DNA of 64,000 nt, taken from assembly GCF_000526495.1 (NCBI RefSeq), contig NZ_JAGE01000002.1:372001-436000 (forward strand), in the 5' to 3' direction. The notes beneath the pieces are model-generated. The model was given only the letters and a program-made list of their open reading frames with translations, ran no database searches and was not told the DNA's origin. Positions within the stretch are counted from its first letter, which is position 1, and each line of letters opens with the position of its first letter. Position numbers and translations under genes: made by a program. Origin of the DNA: Ruminiclostridium josui JCM 17888. GTDB lineage: Bacteria > Bacillota > Clostridia > Acetivibrionales > DSM-1351. Of the stretch, positions 1 through 9,326 are shown piece by piece.

Positions 1-3000
1 TTGTAGTTGCAAACATTGATATTTGTAGTTTAAAAGGAGAAATACTTCTTAATTTGAAGGGCTTTACCTTTAAGAAGGTAAGAAGTATGGAAGATTTCGG
101 AGGGCAAGGTGCTAATAGTACAGTCCTTTCAAATATACATGAGATACAGCAAGAAGATGTCAATATAGATACTAGCGGAGATTTCACTGTTTATGAAAGT
201 ACAAATATAGGTAAGAAAATTGAAAGCTATATAACAGATAAAGTCAAATCTCTCTTAGATGTCGAAGATCATTGTATAGAAAATGATTTAAACTTTATGG
301 ATATGGGGATAGATTCTACAAGCCTGATATCCATGGCCAATGATATTGAAAAGGAGTTAGACCTTGAGCTATATCCTACATTATTTTTTGAATACCAGAA
401 TATTAACGAGCTTGTAGGATACTTTCTAAATGAACACGGCGACAGAGTAAGGTCCTACTTTAATGTAAAAACAGAGAAACCGGTAAAACTCACTGAGAGT
501 AACAAAGGAGTAGAGGACTTAACTGCCAAGAAAAAGGCTGATATTGTAGGCCAAGTAAATAAAAAATCCGAGGAGTATAAAAGCCAGGAGGTCGCAGAAG
601 TTAATGACAATGCTGATGATATTGCTGTTATAGGTATGGCAGGTATTTTTGCCGATTCGCCGGATGTAGAAAGTTTTTGGGAAAATCTCAGAAGCGGAAA
701 GGATTTAATCAGAGAGATTCCTCTCGACCATTTTGATTGCCGGGACTGGTTTGACCCAAATCCCTTGGCAACTGACAAGATGTACTCAAAATGGGGGAGC
801 TTTATTGAGGATGTAGGGAATTTTGACTCTGGGTTCTTTAATATTTCGCCTAGAGAGGCTGCTATGATGGACCCTCAGCTACGAAAACTTCTGCAGGTCA
901 TATATTCTACAGCCGAGGACGCGGGATATGCATCCAGGATTAGCGGTACAAAAACAGGAATGTATGTTGGCGTATGCTTTCACGACTATAATTCGGAGAT
1001 ATCAAGGCATATGATTACTGTCGATCCTCATTCCGGTACTGGGAATGCTGCTACAATGTTGGCAAACAGACCATCATTTTATTTTAATTTGTATGGACCT
1101 AGTTTGGCTGTGGATACGGCATGCTCTTCATCGCTGGTGGCTTTACACCTTGCTTGTAAGGCACTAAAGCAGAATGAATGTGAAATGGCTTTCGCCGCAG
1201 GTACCAACTTACTGCTCAGTCCTTCTCACTACAGGTATTTTTGCAGCATTGGTTTATTATCGCCTACAGGACGCTGCCATACCTTTGACAATAGGGCTGA
1301 TGGTTATGTTCCCGGAGAAGCTGTTACTGCAGTGCTACTAAAACCTTTGAAAAAAGCATTGGAAGACAGAGATAATATTCATGCAATTATTAAGGGTTCT
1401 GCCATCAATCATGGGGGATATACCCCTTCAATTACTGCTCCTAGCGTAAAGCAGGAGGCTCAGGTTATTCAGGATGCCTGGAAGGATGCTGGTATAGACC
1501 CTAGAACGATAGGATATATTGAGGCACATGGTACAGGAACGAAACTGGGCGATCCTATTGAAATTAATGCGCTGCGCATGGTGTTTAAGGATTATCAGGA
1601 TGTTAAGCCTTTCTGTGCTGTGGGTTCGGCAAAGGCACATATAGGACATACCGAAGGAGCCGCTGGAATTACCGGTGTTATTAAGGCTATTATGTCATTA
1701 AAAAAAGGAGAAATACCAGCAATGCCTTATTTTGAAAACCTAAATCCGTATATCAAGCTTGAAGACTCGCCCATATATATAAACCGTAAGCTTGAGGAGT
1801 GGAAGCCTCTTAACGGCCAACCAAGGAGAGCGGGAATCAGCTCATTCGGATTTGGAGGTTCGTACGCACATGTGGTGGTTGAAGAATTCAATAATGGACA
1901 ATATTCTGAGATAACTGAAAATGCAATGCCCCAGATATTCGTCCTTTCTGCACGGAATAGGGAGAGATTGAGAAAGCATGCCGAAAACATAAAGACTTTT
2001 ATTCAAAATAATAAACCCGACACTTCACTTCTGGCTGATATTGCATACACCCTTCAGATTGGGCGTGAGTCAATGGAGGAAAGGCTTGCCGTAATTGCTA
2101 GGGATAAAGATGAACTTGTTTCAGGGCTGACAAAGTTTCTTGAAGGAAATATGAACGGAGATAGGATATATTCAGGTAGTTCAAATAAAGTCAATTTAGA
2201 AGCCCAAATCCTAATCAACGACGACGATGCTGAAGAAATGATTGAAAAATGGTTTAAAAAGGGCAAGCTGGATAAATTGGCACAATTGTGGGTAAATGGT
2301 ATGCAGTTAGATTGGGCCAGATTATCAGGAGGAAAAAGCAGAAGGATAGTATCTTTACCAACATACCCATTTGAAGGCAAACGTTACTGGTTTACAGACA
2401 TTGAGAAAGATGGATTGCAAAAAGCTATTACATCCTCCAAAGGCTCAGAATTTAGTGAGAATGAGAAAGCTTTAATTGATATAATTCAAAAAAATACACC
2501 TGTTGAAGCAGACAGTATAGATATTGATTTTAAATGGGATCAATGGGAAATGGATTCAATTACCTCAATGAAAACTGTTTTTGAGATTTTGAAATTGTCA
2601 GGTTTGCAAGAACGGGAAGGTGAGGGAGACCTTTTGCTTGAATATGTTTCCCGAAACAATCCCAGTATAAAGGAATTGGCAGATTACATAAATAAAAGAG
2701 GTGCGAAAATAGGACAGGAATCCATTGAAAAGTCTCCAATCAGTGACTCAAATAAGGAAGAGTCCGAGCTTCAAGATGATACTGACGAGACAGATACTGG
2801 ATTATGTGTATTACTTCAGAAAATTATTGCTGAAAATACCGGCCATAACATAGAAGATTTAAATCTTGATCAGCCCTTGGATGAATTGGGAACTGACTCT
2901 GTCATAAATGTGAAGATTGCAAGGGATATACTTAACGAGTTCAACTATTTAAATGAACTAACCGATGCTGGAAATGAACTTATAAGATATTTGGCTTCTG

Positions 3001-4055
3001 ATTTTTCAACTATCGGTGGACTTATGGATTTTATAAAAGAACGGAGATTCAGCGTAGAAAAGGAAAAAACACATTTTAGTCTGCATGAAATTAATTTATG
3101 TCAAAAAAATAACAAGCAAAACATTGTAATTGAAGCCATACAAGCAGATGAGAATAATCATGAGGTTTTTAACTGTAAGCTAATTATTGACGAAACACAT
3201 CCCTTCTTCTTTGACCATGAATTGGATCATGTATCGGGAATGCAACTACTGGAAGGAATGAGCCAGCTAACCAGAGCAGGTTTTCTATATAGTTCTGGAA
3301 CTTCGCCGTTAACTCCCTTGTTTATTCCTGAAATTAATGTTTCATATCATGGTTACTGTGTGAAGGAAGAAGAATCCTGGGCTAAAGCTACTCTGATTAA
3401 ATCAAATAATGCAGGATACCATTTTAGTGCAGAAATAATTCAGAATAATACTAAAACTGCTTCTGGTAAATTTACAATTCTGGAAAATAGATTTAAATAT
3501 GAACATACTGAGGACAGTGATTTAACTCCTGCTGGAGAATTCGCTCCTTGTAACCAGCTTATTGTAAATAAGCAAAATCCTTTAAATGTTCTTATTAGTG
3601 ATGTTATTAATGAAAATGGAGACATTGGGTGTTATTTTATTTTTCAACCTGATAACCCTTATTTTAACGACTTTAAGGGGGAATATATAGACAGTGTCGT
3701 ATTGGCTGAGGCGTGTCGCCAGAGCTTCAGAGCCTTTGGATACTACTTTAGCTCACAAAATCAACCTACAAGTAGTGAAAACCTGATACCTGTCCTTAAA
3801 TCCATAAAAATAAAAATTAAGCGCCCATTACATAAAAAAGAGAGGATATTCCTTAAAAAGAGTAAATATGACGTCATAAATGTTGGAAATAATAGTATAT
3901 TAGAGCTAAAAGGCATAATTACTTCCAACGACTTAAAACAGGGCTCTTTTGAAATACAGTCTTTGCTTTTAGAGGAGAGTTATATTTCTAACAATCTTAA
4001 AGATATAAAGATTCCTGCCAAGGGCTCAAGAAAACAAAAAGCAAATAAGCAATAA
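1..4055 (+). CDS. Trans-AT polyketide synthase, C-terminal part, ending in tandem AfsA-like hot-dog domains (partial, 5' end outside window)
   Basis: The reading frame is open from base 3 through the window edge. The first residues (GEILLNLKGFTFKKV) look like the end of a PKS dehydratase, so the TTG at 54 is probably internal. With residue 1 at base 54, the order is: carrier protein (Ser88 in MGIDS); ketosynthase about 188-625 with Cys357 (DTACSSS), His492 (EAHGTGT) and His532 (GHTEG); a KS-to-AT linker ending in PTYPFEGKRYWF with no acyltransferase, typical of trans-AT systems; and two more carrier-like domains (WEMDS, LGTDS). About residues 1040-1150 match the AfsA fold (FFFDHELDHVSGMQLLEG), and about 1165-1310 are a second, degenerate copy (EYIDSVVLAEACRQS). 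AfsA family enzymes join a beta-ketoacyl chain from a carrier protein to dihydroxyacetone phosphate. The genes downstream fit a release and tailoring role. Domain calls are firm; the AfsA chemistry is inferred. Confidence 0.9.
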   Translation, partial: VVANIDICSLKGEILLNLKGFTFKKVRSMEDFGGQGANSTVLSNIHEIQQEDVNIDTSGDFTVYESTNIGKKIESYITDKVKSLLDVEDHCIENDLNFMDMGIDSTSLISMANDIEKELDLELYPTLFFEYQNINELVGYFLNEHGDRVRSYFNVKTEKPVKLTESNKGVEDLTAKKKADIVGQVNKKSEEYKSQEVAEVNDNADDIAVIGMAGIFADSPDVESFWENLRSGKDLIREIPLDHFDCRDWFDPNPLATDKMYSKWGSFIEDVGNFDSGFFNISPREAAMMDPQLRKLLQVIYSTAEDAGYASRISGTKTGMYVGVCFHDYNSEISRHMITVDPHSGTGNAATMLANRPSFYFNLYGPSLAVDTACSSSLVALHLACKALKQNECEMAFAAGTNLLLSPSHYRYFCSIGLLSPTGRCHTFDNRADGYVPGEAVTAVLLKPLKKALEDRDNIHAIIKGSAINHGGYTPSITAPSVKQEAQVIQDAWKDAGIDPRTIGYIEAHGTGTKLGDPIEINALRMVFKDYQDVKPFCAVGSAKAHIGHTEGAAGITGVIKAIMSLKKGEIPAMPYFENLNPYIKLEDSPIYINRKLEEWKPLNGQPRRAGISSFGFGGSYAHVVVEEFNNGQYSEITENAMPQIFVLSARNRERLRKHAENIKTFIQNNKPDTSLLADIAYTLQIGRESMEERLAVIARDKDELVSGLTKFLEGNMNGDRIYSGSSNKVNLEAQILINDDDAEEMIEKWFKKGKLDKLAQLWVNGMQLDWARLSGGKSRRIVSLPTYPFEGKRYWFTDIEKDGLQKAITSSKGSEFSENEKALIDIIQKNTPVEADSIDIDFKWDQWEMDSITSMKTVFEILKLSGLQEREGEGDLLLEYVSRNNPSIKELADYINKRGAKIGQESIEKSPISDSNKEESELQDDTDETDTGLCVLLQKIIAENTGHNIEDLNLDQPLDELGTDSVINVKIARDILNEFNYLNELTDAGNELIRYLASDFSTIGGLMDFIKERRFSVEKEKTHFSLHEINLCQKNNKQNIVIEAIQADENNHEVFNCKLIIDETHPFFFDHELDHVSGMQLLEGMSQLTRAGFLYSSGTSPLTPLFIPEINVSYHGYCVKEEESWAKATLIKSNNAGYHFSAEIIQNNTKTASGKFTILENRFKYEHTEDSDLTPAGEFAPCNQLIVNKQNPLNVLISDVINENGDIGCYFIFQPDNPYFNDFKGEYIDSVVLAEACRQSFRAFGYYFSSQNQPTSSENLIPVLKSIKIKIKRPLHKKERIFLKKSKYDVINVGNNSILELKGIITSNDLKQGSFEIQSLLLEESYISNNLKDIKIPAKGSRKQKANKQ

Positions 4056-4096
4056 ATAAAACAAAAGTAAGACGCTGAAATAAGGAGGATTGTGAT

Positions 4097-5086
4097 ATGC
4101 AAAAAAGATACCTTGGAAATAACGGAGCTGAAGTCTCTGCCATAGGTTTAGGATGTATGGGTATGAGCGAATTTTATGGCAAGGCTGATCCTAAAGAGTC
4201 AAAGAAAACCATTCTTACAGCACTAGAGTCTGGAGTGACTTTTCTTGATACTGCGGATACATATGGAAACGGAGCTAATGAAGAATTGGTTGGTTCGGTA
4301 CTTAAGGAGTGGAAAGGAGATGCTTTTGTCGCTACCAAGTTCGGAATAGTAAGAGAGCCTGGAAGCTATGAACGGAAAATCAATGGACGGCCTGAATATG
4401 TAAGAAAAGCCGCAGAGGCCAGCTTGAGAAGAATGAACAGAGATGTCATAGATTTATACTATCTGCACAGAATTGATTCAAGCATACCTATTGAAGAAAC
4501 CATAGGGGCCATGTCTTTACTGGTCAAGGAAGGTAAGGTACGTTATATAGGAATTTCGGAAGCTTCTCCTGATACCATAAGGCGGGCCCACGCTATTCAC
4601 CCTTTAACAGCTGTTCAATCGGAGTACTCGCTTTTTACAAGAAATGTTGAAGCCCAAGTTTTACCTGTTTTAAAGGAATTAGGTATAGGGTTTGTAGCTT
4701 ATAGTCCATTGAGCAGGGGAATATTAACAGGGCGGCTGGATTCAAATTTGCTGACCCAAGAAGGCGATATGAGAAGATTTTTGCCGCGTATGCAGGGAGA
4801 AAACCTTGCACATAATCTGAAGTTTGTAGACAGGCTGGTGGAAATAGCACAGCAAAAAGGGGTTACTACTGCACAGCTGGTATTGGCCTGGATACTTTCT
4901 AAGGATGAAAATATTGTTCCTATACCGGGGACCAAAAAAGTACAGTATCTTATAGAAAATTTAGAAGCAGCAGAAATTCAGTTGAGCCCTGAAGAAATAA
5001 GTAAAATAGAACAGGCTGTTTCTTCAAAGGAGGTGCTGGGAGAGCGCTATCTTGAATCGGGAATGATAGGAATTGAGAAGTACTAG
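4097..5086 (+). CDS. Aldo/keto reductase
   Basis: A 329-residue NADPH-dependent aldo/keto reductase of the bacterial YhdN/AKR13-like type, with the complete (alpha/beta)8 length. Visible catalytic elements are Asp and Tyr in [13 protein letters not shown], Lys in VATKFG and His in YYLHRID, plus the C-terminal cofactor region VPIPGTKK. It starts 41 bases after the PKS with a good AAGGAGG site, and no terminator separates them, so it is probably co-transcribed. In A-factor-type pathways a reductase acts on the butenolide phosphate made by AfsA. This enzyme could do the equivalent step, or reduce another carbonyl of the polyketide. The family is certain; the substrate is inferred from position only. 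Confidence 0.88.
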   Translation: MQKRYLGNNGAEVSAIGLGCMGMSEFYGKADPKESKKTILTALESGVTFLDTADTYGNGANEELVGSVLKEWKGDAFVATKFGIVREPGSYERKINGRPEYVRKAAEASLRRMNRDVIDLYYLHRIDSSIPIEETIGAMSLLVKEGKVRYIGISEASPDTIRRAHAIHPLTAVQSEYSLFTRNVEAQVLPVLKELGIGFVAYSPLSRGILTGRLDSNLLTQEGDMRRFLPRMQGENLAHNLKFVDRLVEIAQQKGVTTAQLVLAWILSKDENIVPIPGTKKVQYLIENLEAAEIQLSPEEISKIEQAVSSKEVLGERYLESGMIGIEKY

Positions 5087-5160
5087 TACTGTGTGGCAGT
5101 GCTGGGGAGTTTAATTCTAAATTTAAGGTAATTATTAGTTTGTGAGGAGATATAGATAAA

Positions 5161-5865
5161 ATGAAAAACATAAGATTAATAGCTTGTGACATTGATGGGG
5201 TGCTTTTGGAGGATACCTTCAGTCCAGTACTTAGAAATCTTGCCTTAAAATTCGGGCACGAGTATACAAGAGAATTGGAAAGGAATGTGTTTTCCCGCAA
5301 ACGAGCTGATGCTGGAAAATATATGATGGAAGTATTTAATATTGACGACGGAAAGTATTTGTACGATTCCTTTTTCGGGGAAAGGGAAAGGTATTTAAAA
5401 GAGCATGACAGCGGGCTCATTGAAGGTGTCCCCGAGTTTTTGGAGTTTCTATCCTCCCTTGATGTTCAGCTGGTTTGTTACGGAGGACTGTCGGAAGATC
5501 TTATACTGGATGATTTCAAGAAGTATCTAAACTACTTTGACCGTTATGTATGTACAAATGATTTTCGGCCTGGAATAAAAGAGATTACAAAGGATATATA
5601 TGGACTTGATTACAACCAAGTATTGTTTATAGATGATGTGAATACGTTTGCTGAAGCTGCCAAGGCTGATAATGTCCCATTTATAGGAATTCCGTCAAAA
5701 TTTCCTTGGGGTTTCCAAAGACAGGATATGATACGTACGGGATTGAAGTACATACTGAACTCTGTAAAAGAAATCGATTTGGACCTTCTACAGAGAATAG
5801 ACGAAGAAATATCAGATGGGACCTTGTGGAAGAGCCAAGGAGATTTAAAGGGGGAAAAGGGATGA
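5161..5865 (+). CDS. HAD-superfamily hydrolase (phosphatase-like)
   Basis: A 234-residue soluble HAD protein. Motif I is ACDIDGVL near residues 9-15, with both aspartates. A helical cap follows, and motif IV is VLFIDDVNTFAEAA near 157-170. A GAGGAGA site lies about 10 bases before the ATG. Its stop overlaps the ATG of the next HAD gene (ATGA), which implies translational coupling. Placement after a PKS with AfsA domains and a reductase suggests removal of a phosphate from a glycerol-derived phosphorylated intermediate, as in butyrolactone signal synthesis. That role is inference; HAD enzymes are broad in substrate. Confidence 0.82.
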   Translation: MKNIRLIACDIDGVLLEDTFSPVLRNLALKFGHEYTRELERNVFSRKRADAGKYMMEVFNIDDGKYLYDSFFGERERYLKEHDSGLIEGVPEFLEFLSSLDVQLVCYGGLSEDLILDDFKKYLNYFDRYVCTNDFRPGIKEITKDIYGLDYNQVLFIDDVNTFAEAAKADNVPFIGIPSKFPWGFQRQDMIRTGLKYILNSVKEIDLDLLQRIDEEISDGTLWKSQGDLKGEKG

Positions 5866-6533
5866 ATACCTTTCAAAAGCCTCAAACAGTCTTGATAGAT
5901 TTTGACGGTGTAATTTCAAAAAACTCTGTATTGCTGCTCTTTAATTGCCTTCATGGGTTTATTAACAGGTATACACCTTTTCCCAGGGAGGCACTTCTTG
6001 AGTTTTTCAAAAGCACAGTTTCTTTTCCGGTCAAGTCTTCCATGGAGCTTATATTAACATCCTTGGGTATTGAGGATAAAATTATGGAACTATACAGGGA
6101 AGTAAGTCAGATGCAGGATTACGGTGGAACTGGAATTAAAATAGAGGAGAATTTTTATTCTTTTATCGACTTTTGCAAGAAAAATTCAATTTCTTACAGA
6201 ATATTTTCTTCAGCCAGCAAGAATGTAAAAAGATTCTCGGAGTTGCTTGAGAGAGTAGATAATAGTTGCATATGTAACCTTAAAGGACGCTCAAAAGCAA
6301 GATATGCAACTTTTTCAGAGACTTCACAGGAATTGAATATAGATTTAAAAAAGTGTCTGTACATTGATGATTCCCCATCGGCCCTAATGACTGGAAAGCT
6401 ACACGGGATTACAACAGTTATGATGCTAAATGACATTTTCACCTTAAAGGATTACGGAATATTCAATGAATTTATAGATTACAAGGTAAATTCCTTCAAG
6501 GAAGTGGAAGCAATTATTGAAAATATTATGTAA
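5862..6533 (+). CDS. Second HAD-superfamily hydrolase
   Basis: A 223-residue HAD protein. The reading frame is open further upstream, but the ATG at 5862 is chosen because it overlaps the previous stop by four bases and lies behind a purine-rich GGGGGAAAAGGG site. Motif I is LIDFDGVIS, motif II Ser is in IFSSASKN, and motif IV is CLYIDDSPSALM. It differs in sequence from the HAD gene before it, so this is not a recent duplication. The tight coupling suggests the two form a complex or act in sequence. A role in dephosphorylating an intermediate of the polyketide pathway is plausible but unproven. Confidence 0.82.
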   Translation: MNTFQKPQTVLIDFDGVISKNSVLLLFNCLHGFINRYTPFPREALLEFFKSTVSFPVKSSMELILTSLGIEDKIMELYREVSQMQDYGGTGIKIEENFYSFIDFCKKNSISYRIFSSASKNVKRFSELLERVDNSCICNLKGRSKARYATFSETSQELNIDLKKCLYIDDSPSALMTGKLHGITTVMMLNDIFTLKDYGIFNEFIDYKVNSFKEVEAIIENIM

Positions 6534-6567
6534 CCTGAAATAATTTTGAAAGCGAGGATTAGATATA

Positions 6568-7959
6568 ATGGACAATACCAAATTATTCATTGAGGAAAAA
6601 GTGTGGGTTTTATTATTGAAGTTTTCACTGCCTGCAATAATTGGGACCCTAATTAATGCTCTTTATAACATTATTGACAGAATTTTTATAGGCAACAGCA
6701 CAGGTTCACTAGGTATTGCAGGTATAACAATCGGATTTCCAATTATGATGATAGTGTCTTCATTTGCTGCACTGGTTGGCTCAGGAGCGACAACCCTCGT
6801 TGCAATCAATTTGGGGCAGAAAAAAATAGATGAAGCCGAGAAGGTTATAGGCAATGCTTTTATGTTGCTAATAATAATTTCTTTATTAATAACCATACCA
6901 GGATTGATTTTTTTGAACCCAGTACTAAAAGCCTTTGGTGCCAGTGACAAAGTACTTCCCTTTGCAAGGGAATACATGATTATTATTATGCTGGGGACTA
7001 TTTTTCAACTCATAAGTTTAGGCATGAATAACTTTATCAGAGCTACAGGAAAGCCTAAAAAGGCTATGGCTACTTTGCTTATTGGTGCTGTTTTGAACAC
7101 CATTTTAGCTCCTATCTTTATTTTTGGCTTCAAATGGGGGATGAAAGGGGCCGCACTTGCAACAGTTGTTTCACAGTTGGTATCAGCTGCGTGGGTGCTT
7201 TCACATTTCCTTGGCAAAAATAGTACTCTAAAAATATATATAAAGAACTTCAATCTCCAATCAGATAAGGTTAAAAAGATATTTTCAATAGGCTCTGCAT
7301 CGTTTATTATGCAGGTAGCTGCATCCATATTCAATGTAATTATGAATACAAGTGTCAAAAAATACGGAGGAGATACTGCAATATCAGCAATGGGAGCAGC
7401 CAACAGTATTTTCATGCTTATCATTATGCCTCTTTTAGGGATTAACCTTGGCGCTCAACCAATAATAGGATATAATTTTGGAGCCAAAAGCTATAAAAGA
7501 GTGAAAGAAACTCTAAAATGTGCTATTATTGCTGCAACCGGTATAACAGTATTAGGATTTTTAGTTACCAGAATATTTCCAGGGCAGCTTATGTCGGCAT
7601 TTAACGGTAAAGATAAGGAATTCGTCGATTTTGGAAAGTACGCAATGAGTATTTTTATGTTGGGTTTACCAATTTTAGGATTCCAGTTTGTTGGCTCGGG
7701 ATATTTCCAGTCAATTGGAAAGTACAAACAGGCTATGTTTTTAACTTTGTCAAGACAGATTATTTTTTTAGTACCCCTTCTGTTTATTTTGCCTATTTTT
7801 TTCAAAATGAACGGAGTATTATTTGCTGTTCCAGTATCCGATCTGCTGTCATCTATAATAACAGGTTTATTGCTGTTTAAAGAAATAAAAGGCCTCAACA
7901 GAATACACAATGAGAGTACTGATGTCAACGGTAGTATATCAGGTGAAGTAAGTGGTTAA
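6568..7959 (+). CDS. MATE-family multidrug/natural-product efflux transporter
   Basis: A 463-residue polytopic membrane protein with about 12 hydrophobic segments and the duplicated six-helix halves of MATE proteins. The first half starts LLLKFSLPAIIGTLINALYN and the second repeats the pattern around residues 235-260 (IFSIGSASFIMQ). It resembles the MepA-like branch that exchanges Na+ or H+ for organic compounds. The start codon follows an AGCGAGGA-type site 34 bases after the HAD gene with no visible terminator. As the last gene of the locus it is the likely exporter of the polyketide product; the cargo is inferred from position. Confidence 0.88.
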   Translation: MDNTKLFIEEKVWVLLLKFSLPAIIGTLINALYNIIDRIFIGNSTGSLGIAGITIGFPIMMIVSSFAALVGSGATTLVAINLGQKKIDEAEKVIGNAFMLLIIISLLITIPGLIFLNPVLKAFGASDKVLPFAREYMIIIMLGTIFQLISLGMNNFIRATGKPKKAMATLLIGAVLNTILAPIFIFGFKWGMKGAALATVVSQLVSAAWVLSHFLGKNSTLKIYIKNFNLQSDKVKKIFSIGSASFIMQVAASIFNVIMNTSVKKYGGDTAISAMGAANSIFMLIIMPLLGINLGAQPIIGYNFGAKSYKRVKETLKCAIIAATGITVLGFLVTRIFPGQLMSAFNGKDKEFVDFGKYAMSIFMLGLPILGFQFVGSGYFQSIGKYKQAMFLTLSRQIIFLVPLLFILPIFFKMNGVLFAVPVSDLLSSIITGLLLFKEIKGLNRIHNESTDVNGSISGEVSG

Positions 7960-7978
7960 TTGATACAATTTGTTAGTA

Positions 7979-8007
7979 TTGACATTCTTTGTTATTAATA
8001 ATACAAT
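7979..8007 (+). promoter_or_regulatory. cysK promoter
   Basis: TTGACA at 7979-7984 and TACAAT at 8002-8007 are separated by 17 bases. This is an almost ideal vegetative promoter, placed about 60 bases before the cysK start. Confidence 0.75.
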
Positions 8008-8023
8008 TAGAATAGCAAACAAA

Positions 8024-8033
8024 ACATATCGGA
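8024..8033 (+). promoter_or_regulatory. Sulfur-gene motif ACATATCGGA (putative operator), copy 1
   Basis: ACATATCGGA lies about 16 bases after the -10 box of the cysK promoter, near the expected transcription start. Closely similar elements stand at 38251 (ACATATAGGA), 42298 (ACATATCGGA) and 61316 (ACATATAGGA), all beside promoters of sulfur-metabolism genes. The position suits a repressor, possibly a CymR-type Rrf2 regulator of cysteine metabolism. The protein that binds is not known from this window. Confidence 0.5.
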
Positions 8034-8065
8034 ATAATAGGAAAAAATATTATGGAGGCGATGTT

Positions 8066-9001
8066 ATGACAAAAATTGCAAAGAATTTAACTGATCTTAT
8101 AGGGAATACTCCTTTGTTGGAGCTGACGAACTATAATAAGGAAAATGGACTGGAAGCAAAAGTTATTGCTAAACTTGAATCATTCAATCCTGCCAGCAGT
8201 GTGAAAGACAGGATAGGTTATGCCATGATTAAGGACGCAGAGGAAAAAGGGCTTTTGAACAAGGATTCTGTTATTATTGAGCCTACAAGCGGCAATACAG
8301 GTATTGGATTAGCATTTGTTGCAGCTGCAAAGGGGTATAAATTAATAATAACATTGCCTGATACCTTCAGTATTGAAAGAAGGAATCTTTTAAAAGCATT
8401 AGGAGCTGAATTGATTTTAACTCCAGGAGCAGACGGAATGCCTGGAGCTATAAAGAAAGCCGAAGAGCTTGTAGCGCAAACACCTAATTCTTATATGCCC
8501 CAACAGTTTAAAAACCCTGCAAACCCAGAAATTCATAGAAAAACAACAGCTGAAGAAATATGGAGAGACACTGACGGACAAGTGGATGTATTCGTGGCAG
8601 GAGTAGGTACTGGTGGAACAATCACAGGTGTAGGCGAAGTTTTAAAACAGAGAAATCCCAATGTAAAAATTGTAGCAGTTGAGCCTTTTGGTTCTCCGGT
8701 ATTGTCAGGTGGAGTTAAAGGGCCAAACAAGATTCAAGGTATAGGGGCAGGTTTTATTCCAGATGTCTTAAATCTAAAGATAGTTGATGAGATATACAAG
8801 GTTAAGGATGAAGAAGCTTTTGAGACCTCAAGAAAGCTTGCAAGAACAGAGGGCCTATTAGTTGGTATCTCATCTGGTGCAGCAACATTTGCAGCAACTC
8901 AGATAGCAAAAAGACCTGAATTTAAAGGTAAGAATATCGTAGTAATATTGCCTGATACTGGAGAGAGATACTTATCAACGGTATTATTTCAAGACGTATA
9001 A
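8066..9001 (+). CDS. cysK: Cysteine synthase (O-acetylserine sulfhydrylase)
   Basis: A 311-residue PLP enzyme that makes cysteine from O-acetylserine and sulfide. The ATG at 8066 is chosen over upstream in-frame codons because GGAGG lies 8 bases before it and the protein then begins like the family ([10 protein letters not shown]). The PLP lysine is in NPASSVKDR, the substrate loop is [10 protein letters not shown], the phosphate-binding loop is [10 protein letters not shown], and GISSGAA is near the end. It has its own promoter and terminator, so it is a single-gene unit. The shared sulfur motif after its promoter ties its control to the sulfur island at 38-49 kb. Confidence 0.95.
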   Translation: MTKIAKNLTDLIGNTPLLELTNYNKENGLEAKVIAKLESFNPASSVKDRIGYAMIKDAEEKGLLNKDSVIIEPTSGNTGIGLAFVAAAKGYKLIITLPDTFSIERRNLLKALGAELILTPGADGMPGAIKKAEELVAQTPNSYMPQQFKNPANPEIHRKTTAEEIWRDTDGQVDVFVAGVGTGGTITGVGEVLKQRNPNVKIVAVEPFGSPVLSGGVKGPNKIQGIGAGFIPDVLNLKIVDEIYKVKDEEAFETSRKLARTEGLLVGISSGAATFAATQIAKRPEFKGKNIVVILPDTGERYLSTVLFQDV

Positions 9002-9040
9002 AGTTTTTCATATAAATGGCTATCTAAAATACTTGATAAT

Positions 9041-9073
9041 AATACCTCGTCGAAGTAGGCGGGGTATTTTATT
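9041..9073 (+). terminator. Terminator after cysK
   Basis: AATACCTC and GGGGTATT pair around a short loop, followed by TTTTATT. It lies about 40 bases after the cysK stop. Confidence 0.65.
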
Positions 9074-9133
9074 GTGCAACGAATACCTTATATTTTTATA
9101 TTCTATTATCGCATACAAATCATAGTATTCCTA

Positions 9134-9162
9134 TTGACATGGAAGGAAATAGCATTTATAAT
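9134..9162 (+). promoter_or_regulatory. Consensus promoter of the nitrogenase-like operon
   Basis: TTGACA at 9134-9139 and TATAAT at 9157-9162 are separated by 17 bases, which is a perfect match to the vegetative consensus. It is not a sigma-54 promoter, unlike many nitrogenase promoters. Confidence 0.8.
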
Positions 9163-9207
9163 AGATAAAACCAAACATTAAAATAAAATAAGAAAAAGTT
9201 GACTAAA

Positions 9208-9270
9208 AAAATTAGAGACTAATTTTAATTCTGCTTATGCAGGTATTGAAAATAGTCTTTTTTTATTTTT
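9208..9270 (+). promoter_or_regulatory. Probable transcription attenuator in the leader of the nitrogenase-like operon
   Basis: Two mutually exclusive hairpins can be drawn. The first pairs AAAATTAG (9208-9215) with CTAATTTT (9219-9226). The second is a terminator that pairs AGACT (9216-9220), and most of the A/T-rich bases after it, with AGTCT (9254-9258). It encloses a CTGC-TTAT-GCAG inner stem and ends in a run of T. The terminator stands between promoter and gene, so read-through must be controlled. A further perfect 6-bp hairpin (TGCACT/AGTGCA) sits at 9277-9294. The ligand or binding protein is unknown. Confidence 0.55.
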
Positions 9271-9326
9271 ATGTACTGCACTACTTTAAGTGCAATTAGT
9301 ATAAAAGTATTAATGGAGGAGTTAGC

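Noticed and set aside
54-56. TTG at 54 as the true start of the first PKS protein
   Set aside because: The frame is open upstream to the window edge and encodes dehydratase-like residues, so the protein starts outside the window.
8008-8065. T-box or other riboswitch before cysK
   Set aside because: The leader is too short (about 55 bases) and holds only the short sulfur motif and the ribosome site.
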